Shown here one piece after another: positions 24,372 to 33,598 of a stretch of DNA of 64,000 nt (position 1 is its first letter; each line of letters opens with the position of its first letter). The position numbers were made by a program, and so were the translations under genes. A model generated the notes under the pieces. It did no database searches and was not told the origin of the DNA. It saw nothing but the letters and a program-made list of their open reading frames with translations. This DNA comes from an uncultured Acetobacteroides sp. GTDB lineage: Bacteria; Bacteroidota; Bacteroidia; Bacteroidales; ZOR0009. The stretch lies in the NCBI RefSeq assembly GCF_963678165.1, contig NZ_OY782755.1, positions 4,077,501-4,141,500 on the forward strand, written 5' to 3'.

Positions 24372-25301
24372 ATGAAAGAAACCAACAAGCTATTTCTTCG
24401 GATGGCAATTCTCATCAGCAAGTATCTAAAGAACACCGATGCGCTCGCATCCATGCAGGTCATAAAGGAGCTCATCGCCAAGCTCGACGCACTGATCGAA
24501 AAAGCCGAAATACTGTCCACCTTCATCGACACCGAGAGCAAAACCGTAACGGTAGCGGTCGACGCGGCAAACTGCAAGGTAGTAGCCCCGCTGTATGCCG
24601 TAATGAAGGCGCTAGAGCACTACTACATCAAGCAGAACGACACCGTAATGGTGGCAGACCTGCACACCACCCGTACCGAGATCAAGCGATTGTCGTACGA
24701 CACCATCGAAGCCAGCGCAAAGAAGGTGCAAAAGCTGGCCAAGGACAACCTCACCCACCTAGCCGTCTACAACATCACCGAAGCGCAGCTAACCGCCATC
24801 GATGCCGGCATGGCCGAGCTCACCACCGCCAACACCGCCCTCGTGGCCTACCAGGAGGAGAAGAAGGCGAAGCGCGTCGAGCTGAATACCCTCATGAATA
24901 AGGGCAAGGAGCTGCTCGACGAGGTCGACATGGTGGTCGAAATCGTGAGCCTCACCCACCCCGAGGCGCAAAAGGGGTACGCCGAGCTGCGCAGCAAGAG
25001 GGAGTACAACGAAAACATCCTCACCATTGCGGTGCTGAACAGCGAAACCGGCAAGCCCGAGGAAAACGCGCGGGTGCTGGTGCAGTCCACCACCAAAACC
25101 GAAAAGGGTAAGCCCGTGGTGCTGCTCGACCGCAAAACCGGCAAAAGCGGCGAGGTGCGCAACAGCAAGCGCATATTCGACCTCTACCGCCTAACCGCCG
25201 AAAAGCTGGGCTTCCACGCCGAAGACAAGCAGATTGTCCTTGCCGACAATACGCCCATCCGAATAGAGATCCTGCTAAAACGGATAGAGGGCACCAACTA
25301 G
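24372..25301 (+). CDS. helical protein of unknown function with C-terminal beta domain
   Basis: The 309-residue protein is not recognised. Residues 1-215 are alpha-helical and rich in Lys, Glu and Ala, with long amphipathic stretches suggesting a helical bundle or coiled coil. Residues about 225-305 look like a beta-sandwich of the carboxypeptidase-regulatory type (LNSETGKPEENARVLVQS, VLLDRKTGKSGEV, PIRIEILLKR). No signal peptide is visible. The gene is markedly GC-rich with frequent C/G third positions compared with its AT-rich neighbours. A terminator follows at 25345. Confidence 0.65.
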   Translation: MKETNKLFLRMAILISKYLKNTDALASMQVIKELIAKLDALIEKAEILSTFIDTESKTVTVAVDAANCKVVAPLYAVMKALEHYYIKQNDTVMVADLHTTRTEIKRLSYDTIEASAKKVQKLAKDNLTHLAVYNITEAQLTAIDAGMAELTTANTALVAYQEEKKAKRVELNTLMNKGKELLDEVDMVVEIVSLTHPEAQKGYAELRSKREYNENILTIAVLNSETGKPEENARVLVQSTTKTEKGKPVVLLDRKTGKSGEVRNSKRIFDLYRLTAEKLGFHAEDKQIVLADNTPIRIEILLKRIEGTN

Positions 25302-25344
25302 ATACCGTAGGTTACATTTGACTTCATAAGTATTTTTGATTCAT

Positions 25345-25378
25345 GGAGGGGTTGCCGCGAGGTACCCTCTCCTTTTTT
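25345..25378 (+). terminator. rho-independent terminator
   Basis: GGAGGGG ... CCCTCTCC followed by TTTTTT forms a hairpin 44 bp after the preceding stop codon. Closely related GGTTGCC(G/T)C..GGCACC hairpins with T-tracts occur near 29125 and 44520, so the terminator itself is a repeated module. The rest of the gap to 25610 shows nothing else. Confidence 0.7.
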
Positions 25379-25610
25379 GTATACGTTTATTTTCAAAAAC
25401 CTTTATTACATGTCGACAGAAAACCTTAGCAAGATTTTCTTTGTTCTAACAACTGTAGAGTTTAAATATTTGTTCCACAACTGAGCATGGAAGAACGTTA
25501 TGTCCAAGTAGTCAAGGCTTTTATTCATAAAATACGACAGAGGCAGAAAGAGCAAAATCGTATATAAAGTTTACGCTTAGCAAAAGAATCACTAGTAACA
25601 ATTGTAATAT

Positions 25611-27950
25611 ATGGAATCATGGTTTAAAGAAAACAAAGTCGTTAGCATTAGTTCAGTCTTTTCCTCATTTGATCACGATGATGAAATATGTTCTATTGCC
25701 GTAGATACTAATAGTGGTAAAATAAAAACACTATCTGTTGATGGTATGTTGTACATACGTGATTTAAATTCTAAAAATATCATTCAACGAATCGACTGTT
25801 ATAATGACTTGAAATTAACCAATTCAAGAAAATTAACCTTGCTGCCAAATTCAGATATATTATTGTATGAAAGTACTGACAGTATAATTGTTGGGCTAAA
25901 CATAAAATCTAAAGAGATACAATTCTCAATTCCCAATAAGAACAAACACCTATTTTCAAATAATGTTACATCAGATGGAAACTATATCATTTTCTGTTAT
26001 TCAGACGCAAATGTAGAAATTTTTAACACTAACAACCACAAAACAAAAACCTGCAAAATTAGTGGAACAAGCGCCGTTACATTTATCAATAATAACCCAA
26101 ATCATTGGATTCTAGCACCAGAATCTGGAGGAGATAGTGGATGCTTTATTGTAGTTAATGATGGAAAACAAACAAGAATTGAGAAAGATTTCAGTTTTTT
26201 GTATAGACATATTGTTCATTGTCCATCAAAAGATATATTGATATGTACTTCAGATGATGAAGTTCATTTTGTAAGTCGAGTAACCTATGAAGTTATTCTT
26301 GCATTTAAAGCTTTTGAAGATGTAATTGACTATCCTCCTAATTTACTGACTGATATCCCTTGTGAAATAAGTTGCATCTGTTTCGTAGATGACGACCATT
26401 TTTTGTGTGCTTCTAATTTTGGACAAATAAAACTGTTTAATATAGAGATTGTTGAGAAGTGTATTTATGAAGAATCTCAACGAACATTTATGACAAAATG
26501 GGAAAAACCGAATGTAGAAAGAATATTTCTTTTCGGAGCAGGAGCAAGTGTGTATGCAGGTTTTCCTTTGGGTAAATCCCTTATTGATTTTGTACTTCGT
26601 TCAAAGTCTCCAGATAAAAAACAATATGATATTGGAGATGAATCAAACGGGATTGCATGGTTACTTGCTTATATAGTTACATCATCAGAACCATGTAAAC
26701 TTTTGGATGATCCTGAAAAAGCTTTATCAGATTTAGTTACAATGTATTATGGGAATAAAACTTTCCCACAACTAGGGACTGAAGACTTATTCCTTGATTA
26801 TAGGTATCTATCACATTGTCAACTCCCCATCAAAGTAAAAAGATATTCTAGTCTAAAAAGTTATTACATTGAAGGTTCTTTACCAGTTGAAGATGAAAAA
26901 AGAATTAAAAGATATAAAGAATACCTACCCAAATGGCTTAGTTTAAGTAATAATAAAAAAAAAGAATTATTGACCTCTTTTTCTAAAAAAAATAATACAT
27001 CATGGTATGATATAGACCTCACAATAAAAGTTATGAACGAAAAACATCTGGAATTTTTTTCATTACAAAGTCTTATTAATGCATATATGCCAGCTTTTAT
27101 TTATCACCAAAGAATTCTACGTTATACAATAAAAGAAGGTTATGAAAGTGAATATGCAAAACAGATATTTAAAACTAAAATTGACTTTGATCGTTTTATT
27201 GATACAGTTCATGGAATTAGTCAATATTTTAAAGAAGGAGATGTAATTGTAACATTTAACTGGGATTCTTTTTTAGAATATGTCCTATCTCTTTATAATC
27301 TTGTAAATATTCCAGCTGTTTATGGAATTGGCATTGCATGGGATCAAGAATATTTAAATGTCAAAAAGAATTGTATAAATAAATCGCCCATATATATACT
27401 TAAACCTCACGGATCTACAAGTTGGATGAGATATGAAGAGGATACTATAAGAGTCAAAAGAAATTTCAATAAAAAAGCAGAAATATACTGCAACAATTTA
27501 GACAACCTTTTTGGATGGAAGATTCATTCAACATTTTACCCATATGACTTAGAGGAATACAATACTTATGATTATGAGGAAAAGCAACTTTTTGCAGGAA
27601 GCGAGCCAGACTATGACGATAACTTTCGAACTTTTCAGATTATGAGTCCATTTTACCTTAAAGATTATAAAAGAATACCCATCCTTAATGAAATTTGGAA
27701 TAATACTGCCCAATTATTACAGGAAGCATCGGAAATATATATTTGTGGCTATAGTTTACCTGAATCAGATCATCATGCTTTAGATCTCATACGTTCAGCT
27801 CTTTCAAAAAACAAAGAATGTAAAATTAAAATCATATCTAAGGAGCCTCAAGAATCATGGTTAAACCTCTTAAAAGATATAAATAAAAAACCTGAAAGTG
27901 GAGGGAATTTTTGGTTTGATAAATGGATGTGTAAAAACAGAGATTTTTAG
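25611..27950 (+). CDS. beta-propeller-SIR2 fusion protein, putative NADase defence effector
   Basis: The protein has 779 residues. Residues 1-290 form a run of WD40-like blades (ICSIAVDTNSGKIKTLSVDG, MLYIRDLNSK, NYIIFCYSDANVEIFNT, FLCASNFGQIKLFNIE). The rest is a SIR2-like domain: FLFGAGASVYAGFPLGKSL (309-323), VIVTFNWDSFLEYVL (TTNYD-like, 548-552), LKPHGSTSW (598-602) and YICGYSLPESD (713-720). A large insertion separates the first and second motif. SIR2-like domains in such fusions generally cleave NAD+ during phage infection. A propeller as sensor is unusual; the antiphage role is inferred from architecture. The gene is AT-rich. Confidence 0.8.
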   Translation: MESWFKENKVVSISSVFSSFDHDDEICSIAVDTNSGKIKTLSVDGMLYIRDLNSKNIIQRIDCYNDLKLTNSRKLTLLPNSDILLYESTDSIIVGLNIKSKEIQFSIPNKNKHLFSNNVTSDGNYIIFCYSDANVEIFNTNNHKTKTCKISGTSAVTFINNNPNHWILAPESGGDSGCFIVVNDGKQTRIEKDFSFLYRHIVHCPSKDILICTSDDEVHFVSRVTYEVILAFKAFEDVIDYPPNLLTDIPCEISCICFVDDDHFLCASNFGQIKLFNIEIVEKCIYEESQRTFMTKWEKPNVERIFLFGAGASVYAGFPLGKSLIDFVLRSKSPDKKQYDIGDESNGIAWLLAYIVTSSEPCKLLDDPEKALSDLVTMYYGNKTFPQLGTEDLFLDYRYLSHCQLPIKVKRYSSLKSYYIEGSLPVEDEKRIKRYKEYLPKWLSLSNNKKKELLTSFSKKNNTSWYDIDLTIKVMNEKHLEFFSLQSLINAYMPAFIYHQRILRYTIKEGYESEYAKQIFKTKIDFDRFIDTVHGISQYFKEGDVIVTFNWDSFLEYVLSLYNLVNIPAVYGIGIAWDQEYLNVKKNCINKSPIYILKPHGSTSWMRYEEDTIRVKRNFNKKAEIYCNNLDNLFGWKIHSTFYPYDLEEYNTYDYEEKQLFAGSEPDYDDNFRTFQIMSPFYLKDYKRIPILNEIWNNTAQLLQEASEIYICGYSLPESDHHALDLIRSALSKNKECKIKIISKEPQESWLNLLKDINKKPESGGNFWFDKWMCKNRDF

Positions 27951-28064
27951 TTTTCTGTTGCATTAGTGGAGAATACATCACAACTCATCGTTGGGCGTCC
28001 AAGTTGAACTGTTCATTTATTCGATTGTTATATTATCAGATTACTATATAAAAGAGAGTCTGTT

Positions 28065-28859
28065 ATGGCACTTTCAACACAAAATACCAACGTGGCAAAC
28101 ACTGATATTAGTACAAGAGCAAATATTGGCAAGAATGTAATCTACTTCTCTCTGATAACCGTCAGTGTCCTAGGACTAGCGGTAATAATTACCGTTGGAT
28201 TTGCTGACGAAACAAATACTACAATGGTTGAGAAGAAATTCAGTCTTATACGTGATACATTCACCATGCTGTTACCCGTTTTTGGAACCTGGGTAGGTAC
28301 TGTATTGGCTTTCTACTTCTCTCGCGAAAACTTTGTAGAGGCAGCTAAGCAAACAGCAGCTCTTGTGAAGCAGCTTACACCGGAACAACAATTGGAAAAG
28401 ATTCCTGTTACCGAAGCAATGATCTCCCTTGAGGATATAAATGCGGTGAAATTAGTGCTGACAAAGACTGAAGACCAAATTAAACTTTGGGATGACATTA
28501 TACTCGCAGTGCTCAACAAAACCTCAAAGAACCGTCTGCCAATACTTGACAATCAGGGTCGTGTAAAGTATATTGTTCATCGGAGCATCATTGACAAATA
28601 TTTAGCAGAGCAAGCATTGGCAGGTAATCAGAATGTCAAGAATTGCACACTAAAGGATTTGATCACCTCAAATGATTATGGAAATATTGCAACATCCTTT
28701 GGAGTCGTTGGAAAAATAACAACACTTGCTGCAGTGAAACAGCAGATAGATGGGAATCCTAACTGCTCAGATGTTTTCGTGACCGAGGATGGGACTAAAA
28801 ACTCCAGAGCTACGGGTTGGATAACAAATGTCATAGTGAATGAAAGGTCAAAAGTATGA
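28065..28859 (+). CDS. two-TM protein with CBS-like domain
   Basis: The 264-residue protein has two TM helices (about 24-46 and 70-90: VIYFSLITVSVLGLAVIITV; FTMLLPVFGTWVGTVLAFYF). The cytoplasmic part resembles a CBS pair: PVTEAMISLEDINAVKLVL, LNKTSKNRLPILDNQGRV, then YIVHRSIIDKYL and a second half with VFVTEDGTKNSRATGWITNV. CBS pairs bind adenosyl nucleotides. It lies 114 bp after the SIR2 gene on the same strand, with a GTTGGGC motif in between (27992), so it may be its own unit. Its function is unknown. Confidence 0.65.
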   Translation: MALSTQNTNVANTDISTRANIGKNVIYFSLITVSVLGLAVIITVGFADETNTTMVEKKFSLIRDTFTMLLPVFGTWVGTVLAFYFSRENFVEAAKQTAALVKQLTPEQQLEKIPVTEAMISLEDINAVKLVLTKTEDQIKLWDDIILAVLNKTSKNRLPILDNQGRVKYIVHRSIIDKYLAEQALAGNQNVKNCTLKDLITSNDYGNIATSFGVVGKITTLAAVKQQIDGNPNCSDVFVTEDGTKNSRATGWITNVIVNERSKV

Positions 28860-28870
28860 TAATGTGCTCG

Positions 28871-29115
28871 CCCTGCTCAGCGTAATTTAATCAAAGCACG
28901 AGGCTCGGCGGTATTAGCAATTCCGTCAAACTTAAGTAGTGGTTTGTAACCACCATTAAACAGCAAGCTTGCACCACCACATAAAAGCGCAACCATACCA
29001 ACGGCTACGCTTTGTTTTTTGCTACTTTTGATTGCGGTCTCTAGACCGATACTTAGCAAAGGCGAAGTTAAAAACTTCGCCTAGCCTTGAGCGCTGATGT
29101 AGGCAAACTACGACA
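28871..29115 (+). repeat. R1 MITE-like element, full length
   Basis: It has a left end (CCCTGCTCAGCGTAATTTAA, then the GTGGTTTGTAACCAC hairpin), the central hairpin with T-tract and a right end (GCGGTCTCTAGACCG, GGCGAAGTTAAAAACTTCGC, TTGAGCGCTGATGTAGG). Compared with other copies, both arms of several hairpins have changed together. It lies just after the 2TM-CBS gene. Confidence 0.8.
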
Positions 29116-29179
29116 ATCGGGGGTTGCCGCGAGGCACCATCTCCTTTTTTGTACCCACCCCATTTTTGCCGCAACCGCA

Positions 29180-29370
29180 GCCAATAAGTGCTATATTGCC
29201 TATCTATTTATAATGGTAGGCCTATATTAAGCATGCTAGCAGTGGAACACTTCGGTTGCGTCCTGTTCGGGGCGATAGGTTTGCGATTTGTAGGTAAAAG
29301 ACCGCTGTTGCATACACCCATAAAGGGATATATTAGTCAGTTTTATTGCTAATATAAATGAGTTGGATGC
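29180..29370 (+). repeat. attC-like right half ahead of the lipoprotein gene
   Basis: It contains CTATTTATAATGGTAGGCC, CACTTCGGTTGCGTCC and TTGCTAATATAAATGA, and ends in GTTGGATGC at 29362-29370, as in the cassette starts. A matching complementary R'' (GCATCCAAC) was not found after the gene, so the cassette is not complete. Confidence 0.45.
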
Positions 29371-29413
29371 AAGCATAAAAACAGTTGCTAAACAAGATTT
29401 TTAAACTACAAAT

Positions 29414-29914
29414 ATGAAACAATATAGAAACCTGACGATTTTGGTTGTTTTACTCTTGACGATTTTCGCTTCTTGCGAAAAGGACAACAACAATGAACCT
29501 GAAAAAAATCAAAAACAAATTGTATGGTCAATTTCTCAAATCTCTGCAAAAGTTGAATTAAAAGGAGAAACGGACATTGACCAAGAATCAATAGAGCAAA
29601 TGGAGAATGAAATAAAAGCAAAAACTACCCTTATTGGGGATTTATTCACATTTACTTATACTCTTGGAAATTCAAATACAGGACAGCTAAAGCGAACATT
29701 TAACGGAACCGAAAAAAAAATAGTTTCTGATTTTCTCACAGAAAAGTCAAAAGACAACGCACTATATTTAAAAATCATTAGCAACGGAGTGGTAATTGAC
29801 TCTTTTCAAATAGTCGATAATTATATCATAAAAGACTTTTCTAAAGAATATAAGCAAATTAATAACAAGATAACTTCTGCTTTGGGAGCTGCAAAGTTTA
29901 CAGTACTAAAATAA
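29414..29914 (+). CDS. putative lipoprotein of unknown function
   Basis: The 166-residue protein has a signal peptide with lipobox (TIFASC, cysteine at about 21), so it is probably anchored in an envelope membrane. The mature part is charged and AT-rich-coded; IVWSISQISAKVELKGETDI and FTFTYTLGNSNTG look like beta strands of a small domain. It is preceded by an attC-like right half. No homologous family is recognised. Confidence 0.6.
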   Translation: MKQYRNLTILVVLLLTIFASCEKDNNNEPEKNQKQIVWSISQISAKVELKGETDIDQESIEQMENEIKAKTTLIGDLFTFTYTLGNSNTGQLKRTFNGTEKKIVSDFLTEKSKDNALYLKIISNGVVIDSFQIVDNYIIKDFSKEYKQINNKITSALGAAKFTVLK

Positions 29915-30117
29915 TTGGCATTAGAAATAGGGTTTTGCTTCAGACCATAAGAATAGACTTATGTAAGTTAGCTAAATTAAAATTTAAGAATCAAGAAATG
30001 CCAACACTCTGTTCGGCTGAAGCAGAAGCCCATAGCCGTCAAGTTAAGCGGATGATAGAGTTATATCCTTTGAAAGAAAAGGATAGAAATTAAGTGCCAG
30101 CGCATGATTGAAACTGT

Positions 30118-30235
30118 TTATCCCCTCCTTGGGAGGGGTAGGGGTGGGTTAATAATGCTAATTAAAGTAAGATGTTGATCTAAACGAGTAAACCCACCCC
30201 CTGCCCCCTCCTATGGAGGGGATAACGAGCCATGA
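30118..30235. repeat. family R8 inverted repeat, copy 1
   Basis: TATCCCCTCCTTGGGAGGGG and CCCCTCCTATGGAGGGGATA are inverted to each other around TAATGCTAATTAAAGTAAG. A related block occurs at 35095-35180. The other parts of 29915-30416 hold R-type short fragments (GTCAAGTTAAGCGGATGATA) and no gene. Confidence 0.65.
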
Positions 30236-30416
30236 ACATGCATTTGAGTTTTGAGAAAAACCCTTAGCTTGACGGCTATGAGCAGGAGCCTTCGCCGAAC
30301 AAGGAAGTAATAAGCGATAGTTTACGGCGCTGCCGCAGTGCAGCAGGTTATTGAAAAGCAAAATCGAAAGCTTAAATAAAGTATAAACCGTCTGAAAGGA
30401 CCTAAAATCAAAAGAA

Positions 30417-30818
30417 ATGATGAAATTCAGCAATGTAAGACTGTTAGTCAAAGACTACGATAAGTGCTTCAAGTTTTACACCGAAAAACTTGGCCTAGAA
30501 GCGGCTTGGAATTTGGAAGGCTGTTATGCAAGCTTCAAAGTAGCCGAAGGTATTGAAGGATTGGCAATATTCGTGTCCGACCTTATGGCTCCTGCTGTCG
30601 GCAATACGGACAAAAGTCAGCCAACCGATTGCCGAGAAAAAATGATGGTGTCGTTTGAAGTTGGAAATGTTGATGAAACCTACAATGCGCTATTAGCAAA
30701 AAACGTTACCTTCATTAATCAGCCAACCGATATGCCCAATTGGGGTATGCGAGTAGCTTATTTGCGCGATCCCGAAGAAAATTTGATAGAATTATTTACA
30801 CCGCTGAAAACAGAGTAG
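30417..30818 (+). CDS. VOC/glyoxalase-family protein
   Basis: The 133-residue protein is of the vicinal-oxygen-chelate fold: VRLLVKDYDKCFKFYTEKLG in the first beta-alpha-beta unit and a second unit ending AYLRDPEENLIELFTP, the typical D-P-[DE]-G/N-x-I-E signature. Metal ligands seem present (E at the end, histidine not at the usual first site), so it may be a resistance- or binding-type protein rather than a classical glyoxalase. It is followed by a GNAT gene after 42 bp. Confidence 0.8.
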   Translation: MMKFSNVRLLVKDYDKCFKFYTEKLGLEAAWNLEGCYASFKVAEGIEGLAIFVSDLMAPAVGNTDKSQPTDCREKMMVSFEVGNVDETYNALLAKNVTFINQPTDMPNWGMRVAYLRDPEENLIELFTPLKTE

Positions 30819-30860
30819 TAGAATCAGCTGCAAAATCAGGAGAACTACGAGAACGACACG

Positions 30861-31304
30861 ATGAAAATTGAAAAGATTACCGAAAATAAGAAGCAGCATC
30901 TTGACCTACTGCTGTTGGCCGACGAGCAGGAAAACATGATTGATCGGTATTTGCCGAATGGAGACATGTTTGCCTTATATGACGACGAGCTGAAAAGTGT
31001 TTGCGTTGTGGTGCCAATAAACAGCGAAACCTGCGAGCTGAAAAACATTGCAACCTATCCAAAATATCAAGGAAAAGGGTACGGTAGAGCATTGATAAAT
31101 TACATTTCCGATTTCTACAAGAACAACTACAAAACAATGCTTGTCGGGACAGGGGAAACACCGACAATCCTATCGTTTTACGAAAGCTGCGGATTTGAAA
31201 AGTCACATCGAGTAAAGAATTTCTTCACAGATAATTACGATCATCCCATGTTCGATGGCGACATACAGCTTGTTGATATGATCTATCTTAAAAAGGATTT
31301 ATAG
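30861..31304 (+). CDS. GNAT-family N-acetyltransferase
   Basis: The 147-residue protein contains the acetyl-CoA-binding motif [21 protein letters not shown] (Q/RxxGxG/A loop QGKGYG), followed by [20 protein letters not shown] as motif B. The substrate is unknown. It is probably co-transcribed with the VOC protein gene. Confidence 0.85.
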   Translation: MKIEKITENKKQHLDLLLLADEQENMIDRYLPNGDMFALYDDELKSVCVVVPINSETCELKNIATYPKYQGKGYGRALINYISDFYKNNYKTMLVGTGETPTILSFYESCGFEKSHRVKNFFTDNYDHPMFDGDIQLVDMIYLKKDL

Positions 31305-31317
31305 GAATAGCCACCTA

Positions 31318-31560
31318 CTCAGCAAAAGAGGGGACTTTCAGCGCTCCGATTATACTGCAGCTTATATCCGTGCCACATCCCCCTCTTTGCGAATGCCTGG
31401 CATGGGCTTACAGCCTTGTCAGGCATTCTAATGCCATTCGGAGAGAGGGGGATTGGGGGTGAGTCGGATTTGCGAAGCCGTAAGCACCTTTTTCGTTGCT
31501 TACAGTTGCTTAGCTTGACGACTATGAGCAGGAGCCCATAGCCAAACAAGGAAAGTAGCA
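31318..31560 (+). repeat. family R3 repeat, copy 6
   Basis: It begins CTCAGCAAAAGAGGGGACTT and includes CTGCAGCTTATATCCGTGCC and the CCCCCTCTTTGCGAATGCC / GCCATTCGGAGAGAGGGGG pair around a different spacer (TGGCATGGGCTTACAGCCTTG), then GGGTGAGTCGG. The spacer is the variable part of the family. Confidence 0.8.
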
Positions 31561-31591
31561 GCTAGTGCTGAATAGAAACAAGCTACAATAA

Positions 31592-31700
31592 CCTACGACC
31601 CGAAGCCCCAAAGGGCTTCAACCTTAATAGCCCCGTGTGAAACTCGGGGAATTCGGCAGTAAGCGGTAAAACAACCCCAAAGGGGTTGAATGTATTTGCG
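31592..31700 (+). repeat. family R4 repeat, copy 2
   Basis: It contains GAAGCCCCAAAGGGCTTC, AGCCCCGTGTGAAACTCGGG and AACCCCAAAGGGGTTGAA hairpins in the order of the copy at 12160. The remainder up to 31868 has short TAGCGTCAACGCTTAGC-like repeats and no gene. Confidence 0.7.
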
Positions 31701-31868
31701 AGAAGCGGACAATCCTCGGCTAAGCGCAGCGCCTCTTGTTAAGTTGAGGCTGAAGCCTTCGCCTAACGTAGGTAGCGTCAACGCTTAGCTGAGTGAATAC
31801 ATCGGCGAAACAAGCAACACTTGTAGCGCATCCATTAGTAACCATTGTAAAAACTAGAATACCAAATT

Positions 31869-32612
31869 ATGAAGAGAATTGCCGTTGTCCTTGGATTATT
31901 ACTTACGCTGGCATTAAGTGTAAGGGCAACAGAATGGTCACCTGTTGAACGTACATGTCCTATATGCAAGCACAAGCACGAGTATCAAGAAATCGTAAGC
32001 TACGGAAGCTACATATACAGCTGGCCATCGAAATACCAGTATGTTTTTTGGCCCCTGACAGACAATCCATCTGTTTACTGCTGCCCCGTGTGCCACTTTT
32101 CTGCATATATGTGGGACTTTGACAAAGTTCCTGAAAGTAAAGTAGACACGCTTACCAAGTTTCTCCAAACAGTGAAGCTCGATAAAGAGTATAAAGACTA
32201 CCAGGATATTCCAATGACAACTCGACTCGAAATAGCCGAAAATGTTTATAAAATAATCGAGCAAAAAAGTGAATTCTGGTGTAAGTTCTATCGTGTACTA
32301 GGATATCATTACGACCAAGACAAGAATGCGATAAAAGCCAAAGAATCTCGGCTAAAAGCGCTAGAGACTGCCAAGCAAATGCTAGCTGACACAACCTATC
32401 GTGGGCAAGAGAAGGAAATTCTCTTTATTGCTGCGGCAATGCATAACTTCGTAGGACAAAAGGATAGCGCCTTAGCTTACCTAGACAAGGCAAGTGCTTT
32501 AACCTATAAGAACAAGAGTTGGAAGGTCGAAAATGCCAAAGGCCTTGATGGCTATTTGTCAGATTTGATTAAGCAATACAAAGAATTCATCAGAAAGGAA
32601 GATGAGAAGTAG
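31869..32612 (+). CDS. DUF2225-like secreted protein
   Basis: The 247-residue protein has a signal peptide (1-21, ending VRAT). Two CxxC knuckles, CPICKHKH (about 35) and CPVCHFSA (about 77), match the zinc-ribbon-like part of DUF2225. The rest is helical with TPR-like character (ALETAKQMLADTTYRGQEKE). DUF2225 proteins occur in many bacteria with unclear role, and secreted forms are less common. It shares direction with the next gene but with a gap of 149 bp containing repeat fragments. Confidence 0.75.
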   Translation: MKRIAVVLGLLLTLALSVRATEWSPVERTCPICKHKHEYQEIVSYGSYIYSWPSKYQYVFWPLTDNPSVYCCPVCHFSAYMWDFDKVPESKVDTLTKFLQTVKLDKEYKDYQDIPMTTRLEIAENVYKIIEQKSEFWCKFYRVLGYHYDQDKNAIKAKESRLKALETAKQMLADTTYRGQEKEILFIAAAMHNFVGQKDSALAYLDKASALTYKNKSWKVENAKGLDGYLSDLIKQYKEFIRKEDEK

Positions 32613-32761
32613 CCCCCGCTAAGCACAGCGACCTCTCAACGCTTGATTTAGCAAGGCCTCTGGCCGTATTCGCCAGCCGAAGGTACCAACTATCGGCAAG
32701 CATCTGCCAAAAGATGGTTTACATTCACCCTCAGCGTGGCTAGGATTACAAAAAACGAGAA

Positions 32762-33496
32762 ATGAAGAATCAGAGAATGATACGAAACTTGAAAGCCCTG
32801 ATAATTTGTGCATTTAGTTTGGTTGTAGCTGCTCATGCAAGCGCCAAAGACAATCAGCAGAGGAAGCAACCTAAAAAGATCGTGAAGCTGAGCCATGGCT
32901 TTACATTAAGCTTAGGTAACGCAGAAGATTTCGGAGACTTTGTTACCTATTCCTACCTAAGGCTTTCTAAAAATGGGGCTACCATCTATGCTGACAAGGA
33001 GAAGGAGTATGAATTATCCGACAAGCATTATCCGTTATTGTTGAAAGCTGGCAAGAATAGCTTTGAGCTTCTTTTAGAGGTAAACGACAGACCCAGTAAA
33101 AGCTACTTGAGTAAGCTCTCCATTAGAAATAATCGGCTGGTAAAGACCGAGAAGCTTCCCACGTTCCTTACAAAACCATTCGATTTAAATGGAGACCGAA
33201 GGCTAGTTTGTGCTGGGTTCTTAGATTATACCCAAACTTGGGATGATTCATTAACCTGCTACAATCCGATACTCTTCTACGTAAAGGACAAGTCGGGTAT
33301 TAGACTCGATTCTGCATTGACAATTAAAACCAACAAGGAAATCTATGGAGGTTTTTATGGATTTACGTATTATGAGAATAAAGTTCTAAACGTTAAATGT
33401 CTAGATAGGATTAGAGCGGTAACCGAACAGATTGAGAAGAAAGAAAGTAGCCAGCGCCAAGCACACGATATAGCCAACAAACGGATGAAGCGCTAA
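32762..33496 (+). CDS. secreted protein of unknown function
   Basis: The 244-residue protein has a signal peptide (about 1-28, ALIICAFSLVVAAHASA). The mature part is beta-rich with alternating polar and hydrophobic residues and no cysteine cluster; LVCAGFLDYTQTWDDSLTCY is a notable segment with two cysteines. It resembles no family that I know. An in-frame ATG at 32777 is an alternative start. Confidence 0.6.
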   Translation: MKNQRMIRNLKALIICAFSLVVAAHASAKDNQQRKQPKKIVKLSHGFTLSLGNAEDFGDFVTYSYLRLSKNGATIYADKEKEYELSDKHYPLLLKAGKNSFELLLEVNDRPSKSYLSKLSIRNNRLVKTEKLPTFLTKPFDLNGDRRLVCAGFLDYTQTWDDSLTCYNPILFYVKDKSGIRLDSALTIKTNKEIYGGFYGFTYYENKVLNVKCLDRIRAVTEQIEKKESSQRQAHDIANKRMKR

Positions 33497-33598
33497 GCTG
33501 CTACCTAATGCGCCGCAACAGCCCCGCTGCAAGCTAACCACAAGCCGTTGTTGCCCACACGCCGAATGCTATCTGCATACTCCTAAAACTTACAACCT

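Noticed and set aside
25480..28010. SIR2 gene as an integron cassette
   Set aside because: A GTTGGGC motif follows the gene at 27992, but no matching core pair enclosing the gene was found.
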